Of a stretch of 37,107 nucleotides of DNA, positions 26,367-35,615 are shown one piece after another. Each line of letters starts with the position of its first letter. Position 1 is the first letter of the stretch. The DNA is taken from assembly GCA_017994835.1 (NCBI GenBank), contig JAGOKC010000013.1, positions 1 through 37,107 on the forward strand, written 5' to 3'. The notes under the pieces are model-generated. The model searched no databases, had not been told where the DNA came from, and saw only the letters and a program-made list of their open reading frames with translations. This stretch comes from Aquabacterium sp. Lineage in GTDB: Bacteria; Pseudomonadota; Gammaproteobacteria; Burkholderiales; Burkholderiaceae_C. Made by a program: the position numbers and the translations under genes.

Positions 26367-26437
26367 TGGCCGCGAGGCCAGAAAGCAAATCGGGCCTGAT
26401 GAGCAGGCCCGTGAACCAGATTCAGCGAATCGCTGAA
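26367..26437 (-). repeat. Three tandem perfect hairpins in front of rnc
   Basis: Given as plus-strand arms: TTCAGCG-AAT-CGCTGAA (26421-26437), CGGGCCTG-ATGAG-CAGGCCCG (26391-26411) and TGGCC-GCGA-GGCCA (26367-26380). They fill the gap between the DUF4845 stop and the rnc ATG. None is followed by a U-run long enough for a classic terminator. Confidence 0.65.
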
Positions 26438-26444
26438 GACATGC

Positions 26445-26813
26445 TCAGCGCGAGCGGCCTTCAAACTTGATCAGCAGATACACCGGCTCGAACAAGGGGA
26501 TTTCCTTGTCGTACGCAAAGCTGATCACAACCCGATCGTCTTCCTTGGTCACCATCAAGTCCTTGGCGTCGATCGAGGTCACACCGTATTCAATCTGAGT
26601 TGCGCGACCAAACGCTGCGCGAATTTCAGGCACGGTCGAGCCGCCCGAGTCAGCGATCTTGTTGACCATGGAGAGAATCGTGCGGTATTCGGTCACCGCT
26701 GGAAAAACCTTCATCGACAGCAGGGCCACCGACGCAAGTAGCACTGCCCAAAAGAGCAGACCAATCAGCGTGACACCCGACTGACGACGAACAGAAGTGA
26801 AAGTACGAAACAT
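26445..26813 (-). CDS. DUF4845 membrane protein with prepilin-like N-terminus
   Basis: The 122-residue product (start MFRTFTSVRRQSGVTLIGLL) matches the DUF4845 family found between lepB and rnc in Betaproteobacteria; the function is unknown. One N-terminal membrane segment (about 14-36) follows basic residues and GVTLIGLL, which resembles a type IV prepilin cleavage site but lacks the usual Glu at +5. The rest looks like a small periplasmic domain. I prefer the ATG at 26813, with AGGGG nine bases upstream, over the ATG at 26822, which would touch that site. It lies 24 bases after lepB. Confidence 0.9.
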   Translation of the reverse strand: MFRTFTSVRRQSGVTLIGLLFWAVLLASVALLSMKVFPAVTEYRTILSMVNKIADSGGSTVPEIRAAFGRATQIEYGVTSIDAKDLMVTKEDDRVVISFAYDKEIPLFEPVYLLIKFEGRSR

Positions 26814-26837
26814 GATGGTCATCCCCTCAATCTTGAA

Positions 26838-27808
26838 TCAATGAAAAAAGCCAATGCGCTTGATATCGCTGAAATTCATCCAGATCACGAACGCCTTGCC
26901 CACAATGTACTCGTCCGGAACGAAACCCCAGAAGCGGGAGTCCTGTGAGTTATCGCGGTTATCGCCCAGCATGAAATAATGACCGGCAGGCACCTTGCAC
27001 ACAACCCCTTCACCACTGTATCGACAGTTTTCCTTGAACGGAAAATCAGAAATAGCCTGTGGTGGCACGAAAGCGGGTCGATCTGCGTCAATCAGGATAC
27101 CGTGTGCTTGCCCATCCAGTTGCTCAGTGTATTGCAGTGCGTAGCGTAGCGTGTCCGGATCATAGAACTCTGGCAACGCTGTTTGCGCCACTGGCTTGCC
27201 GTTGATGGTTACTTGCTTGTTGATGTAGGCCACTTCGTCACCCGGCAACCCCACCACACGCTTGATGTAATCGAGACTTGGATTGACCGGATACCTGAAT
27301 ACGATCACATCACCACGCTTCGGATCGTTGTTGGACACGATCTTTTTATTGATGACGGGCAGACGCACACCATAGTGGTACTTGTTGACAAGGATGAGGT
27401 CACCCACCATCAGCGTCGGAATCATGGAACCCGAGGGAATCTTGAAAGGCTCGAACAAAAACGAGCGCATCAGGAACACGGCACAGATGACCGGGAACAG
27501 CCCCGCCGTCCAGTCCAGCCACCAGGGCTGCATCAGCAGACGTTCACGCGCCACCGCCACATCACCATCGACCTGGGTGATGCCCTTGGCTGCCAACTGA
27601 GCCCGACGTGCGTGATCCTGTGCCAGCAAAATCCTTGCCGCAGCCTCACGCTCAGGCTTGAACTTGAAACGTTCAGCCAGCCAATACACCAGCGTCACCA
27701 CCGTCATCATGAAGAGCAACAACGAAAAGTTGCCCTGCCACTGACCGGTGTACCAGCCCCCCAGGTATGCGATCAAAATCGCATACAACACACCCGTGAT
27801 CAAACTCA

Positions 27809-27809
<1 letters not shown>
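26838..27809 (-). CDS. lepB: Signal peptidase I
   Basis: LepB removes signal peptides from exported proteins at the periplasmic face of the inner membrane. The 323-residue product has membrane segments near 4-18, 28-45 and 101-117, the nucleophile Ser128 (IPSGSMIPTL), the general base Lys183 (YIKRVVGLPGDEV) and the GDNRDNSQDSRFWGFV box. The ATG at 27809 shares one base with the lepA stop (TGATG), a coupled start; a TTG one codon upstream is not needed. The lepA-lepB-DUF4845-rnc-era order is usual for the group. Confidence 0.97.
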
Positions 27810-29617
<1,808 letters not shown>

Positions 29618-29652
29618 AAAAAAAAGGCACGTGCAAACATGCGACGCGCCTT
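29618..29652 (-). terminator. Terminator-like hairpin touching the lepA start codon
   Basis: On the minus strand AAGGCGCGT pairs with ACGTGCCTT (nine pairs, one G-U) around an 11-base loop, followed by TTTTTTTT that runs straight into the lepA ATG at 29617. It has the form of an intrinsic terminator but sits where a ribosome site should be. It could end transcripts from upstream, act as a leader attenuator for lepA, or be a translation-control hairpin. Confidence 0.6.
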
Positions 29653-29949
29653 CCAACAAAAACGTATGGCAACTGCTTGTTGGGCCTTCATTGTATCGAA
29701 GGCCCACCTCGGGAAAGCCGCGTCACAGCCCCCGACAAGATCGTTGCGGACCCCCCGCCCTCACAATTCACAGCTTATCAACAAGCCCGTGTGAACAAGC
29801 CTCATCGCATGAGTTGCATGCTGCCAAGGGGTGCGCCAAAGCCGCGATTGTAGCGACAAACCGCCCCTCCTCCGCCAAGTTATCAACAGCGGGCACAACG
29901 CTCACGCGCGCCCCGCTCCCCGGCGGCCTTCCCTTGACGCAAGAAGGGT
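29653..29949. other. Gene-free stretch upstream of lepA
   Basis: The 401 bases between the degP stop and the lepA start hold no convincing gene. This middle part has a perfect nine-base inverted repeat (29681-29706) with a minus-strand TACAAT (29690-29695) in its loop, a weak -10 candidate for lepA, and two copies of TTATCAACA (29775-29783 and 29881-29889), one mismatch from a DnaA box. Nothing else is clear. Confidence 0.5.
29681..29706. repeat. Perfect inverted repeat upstream of lepA with a TACAAT in its loop
   Basis: TGGGCCTTC (29681-29689) and GAAGGCCCA (29698-29706) are perfect complements around eight bases that read GATACAAT on the minus strand. It may be a hairpin or operator over a lepA promoter; no good -35 is visible at 16-18 bases. 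Confidence 0.45.
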
Positions 29950-29984
29950 AAAACCCTGATCGGTACAGGGATACCGTTCAGGGT
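29950..29984 (-). terminator. Terminator after degP
   Basis: On the minus strand ACCCTGA-A-CGGTA pairs with TACCG-A-TCAGGGT (12 pairs with one mismatch; plus-strand arms 29953-29965 and 29972-29984) around six bases, followed by TTT. It lies 34 bases after the degP stop and would separate the degP message from lepA. The T-run is short. Confidence 0.65.
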
Positions 29985-30018
29985 CAAACCAGTGCTTGGC
30001 GGGGTGTGAAAACTCAAT

Positions 30019-31581
30019 TCACTGTGCGGGACGAATCACCACATACTGTGCCCACTCTCCACGGCGAACCAGGACGCTGACCGGGCGGGCCTTGTCAACT
30101 TTGGCAAGCGTCAACTCGAACTGCTTTACATCAGCAACCTGAACGTTGGCCACTGCCAGAATGACATCGCCTGGGCGCAGACCGGCACGCGCCGCCGGGC
30201 CCTGCACTTTTTCAACCAGCACGCCCCCACTCTGACGCAGTTCACGCTTTTGGACCGCGCTCAAGTCGCTCAGGGTCAGGCCAAGGGCATTCGCTGCCAA
30301 CTTGGCAGAGGCAGACTGGGCTGCTGCCGAAGCGGGCGCATCCAACTCGGCCACCGTCACCTTCAGATCTTTATAGGTACCACGGCGGAAAACCTGCAGA
30401 CTCGATGTGGTCCCAGGCTTGGTGGCCGCCACCAGACGCGGCAGATCGGCCACGTTTTCGATTGTCTCGCCATTGAACCGGGTGATGATATCCCCCGCCT
30501 CCAGGCCAGCCCTGTCAGCGGGAGTGCCAGACTCAACGCCTTGAACCAGCGCCCCCATGGCCTTGCCCAGACCGATGGATTCGGCCACTTCCTTGGTCAC
30601 TGGCGCAATCGAAACGCCGATGCGACCACGTGTGACCTTGCCACTTGTGCGCAACTGGTTGGCCACTTTCATGGCGTCATCAATGGGAATGGACAAGGAA
30701 ATACCCATGAACCCACCAGAGCGGCTCAGAATCTGGGAATTGATGCCCACCACCTCGCCCCGCATGTTGATCAGCGGGCCACCCGAGTTGCCAGGGTTGA
30801 CGGCCACATCGGTCTGGATGAAGCGGATTTCTTCGCCCGTATCGCGTGCCTTGGCACTCACGATGCCAGCAGTCACGGTGTTTTCGAGGCCGAAAGGCGT
30901 GCCAATGGCCATCACCCACTCGCCCACTTTCAGGCGGTTGACATCGCCCACACGCACCGCCGCAGGCAGCTTGTTTGCCTCGATTTTGAGCACAGCCACA
31001 TCGGTGCGCTTGTCAGCACCCACGACCTTGGCCTTGAACTCGCGCTTGTCAGTCAGGTTAACGTACACCTCGTCGGCACCTTCCACCACGTGGGCGTTGG
31101 TCAAGACATAACCGTCCTGGCTCACGATGAAACCCGAACCCAACCCACGGGGGCGCTCTTCACCCTGGTTGCCTGGTGACTGGCGCGGTGTGCTGCGACG
31201 TTGATCCGGTTCGGGCAAAGGGGTGCCAAAGAAGCGGCGGAAAAACTCGCGCATCTGCGCTTCGGCCTCGGTTGATGCATCTGCCTCGTCGTTGCCCACA
31301 CGTTGCGTGGTCCGAATGCTGACCACAGAAGGCCCCACCCTTTCAACCAACTGGGTGAAATCAGGCAAGCCCGTGACCAACACGGGTGGCGGCGAGGCAG
31401 CCGTCAGAGCGCCCGTTGCAGCGATCTGTGTTGTGGCTGCAGCGGGCTGCTGCGCCTGTGAAGGGTGCGGGAAGAGACTCGAGCTCAAAACCAGCCCCAC
31501 CGCCGACACCACGACCCCGACGACAAGCGTGCGACGCACCACCGATGACGTGGAAGATGCAGATTGCTGAGAAACCGACAT
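30019..31581 (-). CDS. DegP/MucD-type periplasmic serine protease (Do family)
   Basis: This HtrA-family protease/chaperone handles misfolded envelope proteins in the periplasm and is a typical RpoE-regulon member. The 520-residue product has a signal/anchor segment (about 17-36), the trypsin-like domain with His164 (TNAHVVEGAD), Asp194 (RTDVAVLKI) and Ser266 (GNSGGPLIN), and two PDZ domains (about 305-400 and 430-515). The ATG at 31581 is chosen because GAGGTGA lies seven bases upstream; a TTG two codons earlier is unlikely. The 146 bases before it, after rseA, hold a TTGAC-N8-GTCAA repeat but no clear promoter. A hairpin terminator follows. The location after rpoE-rseA fits MucD of related genomes. 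Confidence 0.96.
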   Translation of the reverse strand: MSVSQQSASSTSSVVRRTLVVGVVVSAVGLVLSSSLFPHPSQAQQPAAATTQIAATGALTAASPPPVLVTGLPDFTQLVERVGPSVVSIRTTQRVGNDEADASTEAEAQMREFFRRFFGTPLPEPDQRRSTPRQSPGNQGEERPRGLGSGFIVSQDGYVLTNAHVVEGADEVYVNLTDKREFKAKVVGADKRTDVAVLKIEANKLPAAVRVGDVNRLKVGEWVMAIGTPFGLENTVTAGIVSAKARDTGEEIRFIQTDVAVNPGNSGGPLINMRGEVVGINSQILSRSGGFMGISLSIPIDDAMKVANQLRTSGKVTRGRIGVSIAPVTKEVAESIGLGKAMGALVQGVESGTPADRAGLEAGDIITRFNGETIENVADLPRLVAATKPGTTSSLQVFRRGTYKDLKVTVAELDAPASAAAQSASAKLAANALGLTLSDLSAVQKRELRQSGGVLVEKVQGPAARAGLRPGDVILAVANVQVADVKQFELTLAKVDKARPVSVLVRRGEWAQYVVIRPAQ

Positions 31582-31727
31582 GGGCAATCACCTCGTGAAA
31601 TCGAGAAATCACAAACGAAAGAAACCGGAACCGCCTGGATCCGATTCGGACCCCAACAGTTCACGGAAACATGGTCAATGAATGTAAAGCAATGGCATCA
31701 GGTTGACACCGTGCCGTCAAAAAACCC

Positions 31728-32462
31728 TCAGGGGGTCTCGAAAGCCACAGACTGGCTCAGCACATGTTGTGACGCAAAGGAAGCCTCATGCGACATCCCG
31801 GCGCGTCGGATGCCCAAGACCTGATCCAGTCGCGGATCACGAATGAGCACGGCGCTGGCCCTGGCCGGTCGGCTGAAAGAGTTGCCAGCATCAGTCCCAG
31901 ACTGCAGCCCTGTTTGAACTGCCATCAGCGCATGGCTGGAGTCCAGCGCCGTTGCCATCGGCATCACGGCACTCACAGCCAAATTCGAATCTGCTTCCGG
32001 AGAAGCCAGATGAATGAATGGATCGGCAGACGCCAACGCCTCGGCAGGCACACTGAAAATGGGGGCCAACGCCGACACCATTGCCCCCACCACCATCACG
32101 AAACCTGCCGCCACAGCCGTGGGGCCAAGCCAGGATCGCCGACGCAGTGCCACCACGGGCGCACTCGAAGGTCGAGCCTCCGGGGTGACGGAACGGGCCG
32201 CTGCAGGAGCCAGAACCACCGCTTCACTGGCAAGATTGACGCGCAATTTTTGTAAAAATCGATCGCCGTCGGTGCCTTGTGCCAATTCGGCAGAACGCAT
32301 GACATCACCCACAAAGTGGTAATCGCGCCAAGCGGCACGCGCAACGGCATCGGTCTTCCAGACATTCAATATCTGGGACACCTCATCGTGATGGGCCTGA
32401 CCATCGACCAGCGCAGACAATGCTTCACGGGACGCATCGGTTGAACGGGAGTGATCTGACAT
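31728..32462 (-). CDS. rseA: Anti-sigma-E factor RseA
   Basis: RseA holds RpoE at the inner membrane until envelope stress triggers its cleavage. The 244-residue product has an RseA N-terminal domain (about 10-60, EALSALVDGQAHHDEVSQIL and WRDYHFVGDVMR), a linker, one membrane segment (about 111-134) and a periplasmic part of about 110 residues without a family motif I recognise. The ATG at 32462 has AGGAG seven bases upstream. It follows rpoE by 135 bases and is followed directly by the degP-type gene; rseB, which often lies between them, is absent. Confidence 0.92.
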   Translation of the reverse strand: MSDHSRSTDASREALSALVDGQAHHDEVSQILNVWKTDAVARAAWRDYHFVGDVMRSAELAQGTDGDRFLQKLRVNLASEAVVLAPAAARSVTPEARPSSAPVVALRRRSWLGPTAVAAGFVMVVGAMVSALAPIFSVPAEALASADPFIHLASPEADSNLAVSAVMPMATALDSSHALMAVQTGLQSGTDAGNSFSRPARASAVLIRDPRLDQVLGIRRAGMSHEASFASQHVLSQSVAFETP

Positions 32463-32535
32463 GAGGAGGCTCCTGCTTGGCATGGATGGCACCAGAGTCA
32501 GTGCCGTGATTCGTGGGGTGTGATCCCCGTGCATC

Positions 32536-32557
32536 GCAAAAGTTCACTCAACTTTGC
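32536..32557 (-). repeat. Hairpin between rpoE and rseA
   Basis: GCAAA-A-GTT (32536-32544) and AACTTTGC (32550-32557) form an eight-pair stem with one bulged base around CACTC (plus-strand reading). It lies in the 135-base gap between the sigma factor and its anti-sigma factor, and could tune their ratio. No U-run follows on the minus strand. Confidence 0.4.
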
Positions 32558-32597
32558 AAACACACCCGCGTGATCCTTCAGCGGGCCACCACGGCGC

Positions 32598-33230
32598 TCA
32601 CCAGCGCTCACCCTGCCGCGCATCGAGCATCGGTTTCAATCGCGCGGCGATCGCCTCGCGCGCCCGGTAGATACGCGAGCGCACGGTGCCGATTGGACAG
32701 TTCATCATCTCGGCAATTTCTTCGTAACTCAGGCCTTCGATTTCACGCAGGGTGATGGCCTGACGGAGATCCTCTGACAACGCATCAATGGCCGCATTCA
32801 CAGCCTCACCCACTTGCCGACTGGCCAGCAGTGATTCTGGTGTTTCTCCGGTGGTCAAAGCGTTCTCCACACGCGAACCACCGTCCTCGTCTTCGTTCAT
32901 GGCGCTGATGGCTGACTCGGTCAGCACCGGATCACGCACCAGCCCGATCATGGCCTTCTTGGCCGTGTTGACGGCAATGCGGTAGAGCCAGGTGTAGAAA
33001 GCGCTGTCACCCCGAAAATTGGGCAAGGCGCGATAGGCGCGAATGAAGGTTTCCTGGGCAATGTCTTCCACCAGATCCACATCCCGGACCATGCGCGCAA
33101 TCAATCGCTCAATGCGACGCTGGTACTTGATGACCAGCATTTCAAAGGCACGCTGATCACCACGCTGCACCCGCTCGACCAGCGGCGCATCCACATCCGG
33201 CGACGGAACGGGGGACTCGTTGTCACTCAC
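32598..33230 (-). CDS. rpoE: RNA polymerase sigma factor RpoE (AlgU type)
   Basis: This ECF sigma factor of the RpoE/AlgU group directs the envelope-stress response. The 210-residue product has sigma region 2 (about 25-95, MLVIKYQRRIERLIARMV, DLVEDIAQETFIRAYRAL and FRGDSAFYTWLYRIAVN) and region 4 (about 150-205, LREIEGLSYEEIAEMMNC and GTVRSRIYRAREAI). The start is GTG at 33230 with GAGGGA six bases upstream. The four-base GTGA shared with the upstream membrane-protein stop suggests coupled translation. The frame is open further up but would overlap that gene. A weak GGAATC...TCAGAC pair on the minus strand, about 70-95 bases upstream, might be an autoregulated promoter but the spacing is short. 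Confidence 0.97.
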   Translation of the reverse strand: MSDNESPVPSPDVDAPLVERVQRGDQRAFEMLVIKYQRRIERLIARMVRDVDLVEDIAQETFIRAYRALPNFRGDSAFYTWLYRIAVNTAKKAMIGLVRDPVLTESAISAMNEDEDGGSRVENALTTGETPESLLASRQVGEAVNAAIDALSEDLRQAITLREIEGLSYEEIAEMMNCPIGTVRSRIYRAREAIAARLKPMLDARQGERW

Positions 33231-33907
33231 GAATGATCCCTCGCTGACCGCCCGGCAGTCACGGGCCCATATTGCATGGGCTGGGTAGGCATGAAGGTGT
33301 CTGAATCTCCCCGCAAAGTGATTCCTGTTGGATGATGACGAAGACCCGATGATGCCATCGCTGACACACCCCGGTTGCAATCACCCATGGCGGCGGTGGT
33401 CAAACGAGCAGGCAGCATGATGAGGGTGCGAAACAAGTGCAGATCTGGGCAACGCTGTGCGGTGACCCAGCACCACTGAACCTGCGGGCTTGAAGCGCCC
33501 TCGCCAACCGACCGGATCTGACACAGGATCCAGCCCTGAAGATCAAGGAGACGACGCACCTCGACGGGGTGGCCCTCAGGACCACCTAGACGCCAGCCGC
33601 CGGCAGGCGGGTTCGACCGAAGCGTCCCCGACCAGGTCAGCAACACCGGCGAGGGAACGTGGTGCCATTGCACCCAGGCCTGCTTGAATGGACGCCACGC
33701 GCACCAAAGCAATCCCGCACACGCGAGCAAGGGCCAGAAGGTGCGTCCACCACGCAAGACGTCCTGCCCGATGGCCAACAACCAGCACAACCCCAACAGC
33801 GCGCAACCGCACAGCGCGAACGAACCCGCCACGCGCAAAGCAGGCAGGCCCCCGGAGCCCGGCTGCAATGACCAGGTCATGGGATCAAGCAAGGAGGACG
33901 GGGCCAT
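33227..33907 (-). CDS. Two-TM protein of unknown function, coupled to rpoE
   Basis: The product (226 residues from ATG 33907) has two membrane segments (about 27-46 and 56-71) followed by a soluble, Trp- and Leu-rich domain (WSGTLRSNPPAGGWRLGG, VEVRRLLDLQGWILCQI). The layout resembles YgfX/CptA-type proteins (two TMs then a small domain), but I cannot claim membership. The start is uncertain: the ATG has no ribosome site, and a TTG at 33952 would overlap the fabF stop. The stop overlaps the rpoE GTG by four bases. It lies between fabF and rpoE, all on the minus strand. Confidence 0.7.
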   Translation of the reverse strand: MAPSSLLDPMTWSLQPGSGGLPALRVAGSFALCGCALLGLCWLLAIGQDVLRGGRTFWPLLACAGLLWCAWRPFKQAWVQWHHVPSPVLLTWSGTLRSNPPAGGWRLGGPEGHPVEVRRLLDLQGWILCQIRSVGEGASSPQVQWCWVTAQRCPDLHLFRTLIMLPARLTTAAMGDCNRGVSAMASSGLRHHPTGITLRGDSDTFMPTQPMQYGPVTAGRSARDHS

Positions 33908-33948
33908 GGTGGCCAGAAACGGGTGCCACAGCGGCACCCGCACCGGGA

Positions 33949-35193
33949 TCAAACGCGTTTGAACACCAGCGACCCGTTGGTGCCGCCGAAGCCGAAGTTG
34001 TTCTTCACGGCAACGTCAATCTTCATCTCACGAGCCGTGTTGGCACAGTAGTCCAGGTCGCACGCGGGATCCTGGTTGAGAAGATTGATGGTCGGTGGCG
34101 AGATCTGGTTGTGAAGGGCCAGAACGGTAAAAATTGACTCGACACCACCCGCGCCACCCAGAAGGTGCCCCGTCATGGACTTGGTCGAATTGACCACCAG
34201 CTTCCTGGCATCGTCACCGAAAGCCGCCTTGATGGCATTGGTTTCGTTGACGTCACCCAGCGGGGTGGAGGTGCCATGCGCGTTGAGGTACTGCACCTGA
34301 TCGGTGTTCACGCCGGCGTTGCGCAGCGCGTTCAGCATCGAGCGACGTGGACCGTCCACATCGGGTGCGGTCATGTGGTAAGCATCACCACTCATGCCAA
34401 AGCCAACCAGCTCGGCGTAGATTTTGGCTCCGCGCGCCTTGGCGCTTTCGTACTCTTCAAGCACCATGACCCCGGCACCTTCACCCAGCACGAAGCCATC
34501 GCGGTCCTTGTCCCAGGGGCGTGAAGCGGCCTTGGGGTCGTCATTGCGACTCGACAAGGCTCGGGCAGCAGCGAAACCGCCCACACCGAGAGGCGACACC
34601 GTGGCTTCAGCACCACCAGCCACCATCACATCGGCGTCTCCGTATTCGATCATGCGAGCAGCCAGACCAATGGCGTGCAACCCGGTGGTACAGGCCGTGA
34701 CCACGCCAATGTTGGGGCCCTTGAAACCAAACTGGATCGAGACATGACCAGAGATCATGTTGATGATCGAGGCGGGCACGAAGAAAGGAGAGATGCGACG
34801 GGCACCGCGCTCGATGTAGTCCTTGTGAGTCTGCTCGATCATGGGCAGACCGCCAATGCCGGAGCCCACCATGACACCGATGCGCTCGGCGACTTCGGGG
34901 GTCAGGGCATCACCTGTCGGCAAGCCCGCATCCCGGACAGCCTGCATGGAAGCAGCCAGCCCGAAATGGATGAATGTGTCCATGTGACGAGCTTCTTTAC
35001 CAGGGATGTAGTCCTCGATATTGAAGCCCTTGACCTCGCCTGCGAACTGGCAGGAGAACGCCGAGGCATCGAACTTGGTGATGGTTTGAATGCCTGACTG
35101 ACCTGCAAGCAGGTTCGACCAGGAATCCTGAACATTGTTGCCCACGGGGGTAACCAGGCCAAGGCCTGTGACGACGACGCGACGACGGGTCAT
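33949..35193 (-). CDS. fabF: Beta-ketoacyl-[ACP] synthase II
   Basis: FabF elongates acyl-ACP with malonyl-ACP in type II fatty-acid synthesis. The 414-residue thiolase-fold product has the Cys-His-His set Cys168 (TACTTGLHA), His306 ([11 protein letters not shown]) and His343 ([10 protein letters not shown]), with Lys338. The ATG at 35193 ([18 protein letters not shown]) is typical, though its ribosome site is weak. It follows acpP by 73 bases, with a UUCG-loop hairpin between. Confidence 0.98.
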   Translation of the reverse strand: MTRRRVVVTGLGLVTPVGNNVQDSWSNLLAGQSGIQTITKFDASAFSCQFAGEVKGFNIEDYIPGKEARHMDTFIHFGLAASMQAVRDAGLPTGDALTPEVAERIGVMVGSGIGGLPMIEQTHKDYIERGARRISPFFVPASIINMISGHVSIQFGFKGPNIGVVTACTTGLHAIGLAARMIEYGDADVMVAGGAEATVSPLGVGGFAAARALSSRNDDPKAASRPWDKDRDGFVLGEGAGVMVLEEYESAKARGAKIYAELVGFGMSGDAYHMTAPDVDGPRRSMLNALRNAGVNTDQVQYLNAHGTSTPLGDVNETNAIKAAFGDDARKLVVNSTKSMTGHLLGGAGGVESIFTVLALHNQISPPTINLLNQDPACDLDYCANTAREMKIDVAVKNNFGFGGTNGSLVFKRV

Positions 35194-35230
35194 GCTTGCG
35201 TAGGTAATTAGAGGTTGGATTCGATGCAAA

Positions 35231-35250
35231 CAAGGCCCCGAAGGGCCTTG
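35231..35250 (-). terminator. UUCG-capped hairpin between acpP and fabF
   Basis: On the minus strand CAAGGCCC-TTCG-GGGCCTTG is a perfect eight-pair stem with a stable UUCG loop, followed by TTT. It lies 16 bases after the acpP stop. It may be a partial terminator or a 3' shield that lets acpP be more abundant than fabF. Confidence 0.65.
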
Positions 35251-35266
35251 GCATTGCTCGACAAGA

Positions 35267-35506
35267 TCAGGCCTTGCAGTGAGCCTTGGCGTAGTCGATG
35301 GCCAGCTGAACGGTGGTGATCTTCTCAGCCTCCTCATCCGGGATCTCGATGCCAAATTCGTCTTCGAGGGCCATCACCAGTTCAACGGTGTCCAGGGAAT
35401 CAGCGCCCAGATCGGCAACAAAGGCCTTCTCGGTGGTGACCTCCGACTCGGCCACACCGAGTTGTTCTGCAATGATTTTCTTGACGCGTGCTTCGATATC
35501 GCTCAT
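35267..35506 (-). CDS. acpP: Acyl carrier protein
   Basis: AcpP carries growing acyl chains on a phosphopantetheine arm. The 79-residue acidic product has the [19 protein letters not shown] motif, in which Ser37 is modified by AcpS, encoded later in the same block. GGAGGAG lies just upstream of the ATG at 35506. It follows fabG by 109 bases, a gap with the fabG terminator and a minus-strand TAAAAT (35541-35546) that could be its -10, lacking a good -35. Confidence 0.99.
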   Translation of the reverse strand: MSDIEARVKKIIAEQLGVAESEVTTEKAFVADLGADSLDTVELVMALEDEFGIEIPDEEAEKITTVQLAIDYAKAHCKA

Positions 35507-35579
35507 GACTCCTCCAGGAGGTGGTGCAAATAAACCAGGGATTTTACCGGTCTAACGTGACGAGACGCTGACCGATGTG

Positions 35580-35613
35580 AAAAAGGAATTGAGATTCCCC
35601 AGAATCATCTCAA
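35580..35613 (-). terminator. Terminator-like hairpin after fabG
   Basis: On the minus strand TTGAGAT pairs with ATCTCAA (plus 35589-35613) around 11 bases that can pair further (ATTC with GAAT), followed by TTCCTTTTT. It starts two bases after the fabG stop. It may thin transcription into acpP, which would then need its own promoter. Confidence 0.55.
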
Positions 35614-35615
35614 AT

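Noticed and set aside
33227-33907. Toxin-antitoxin reading of the two-TM gene because of its YgfX/CptA-like layout
   Set aside because: No SdhE/CptB-like partner is adjacent and the sequence match is not secure, so it is kept as unknown.
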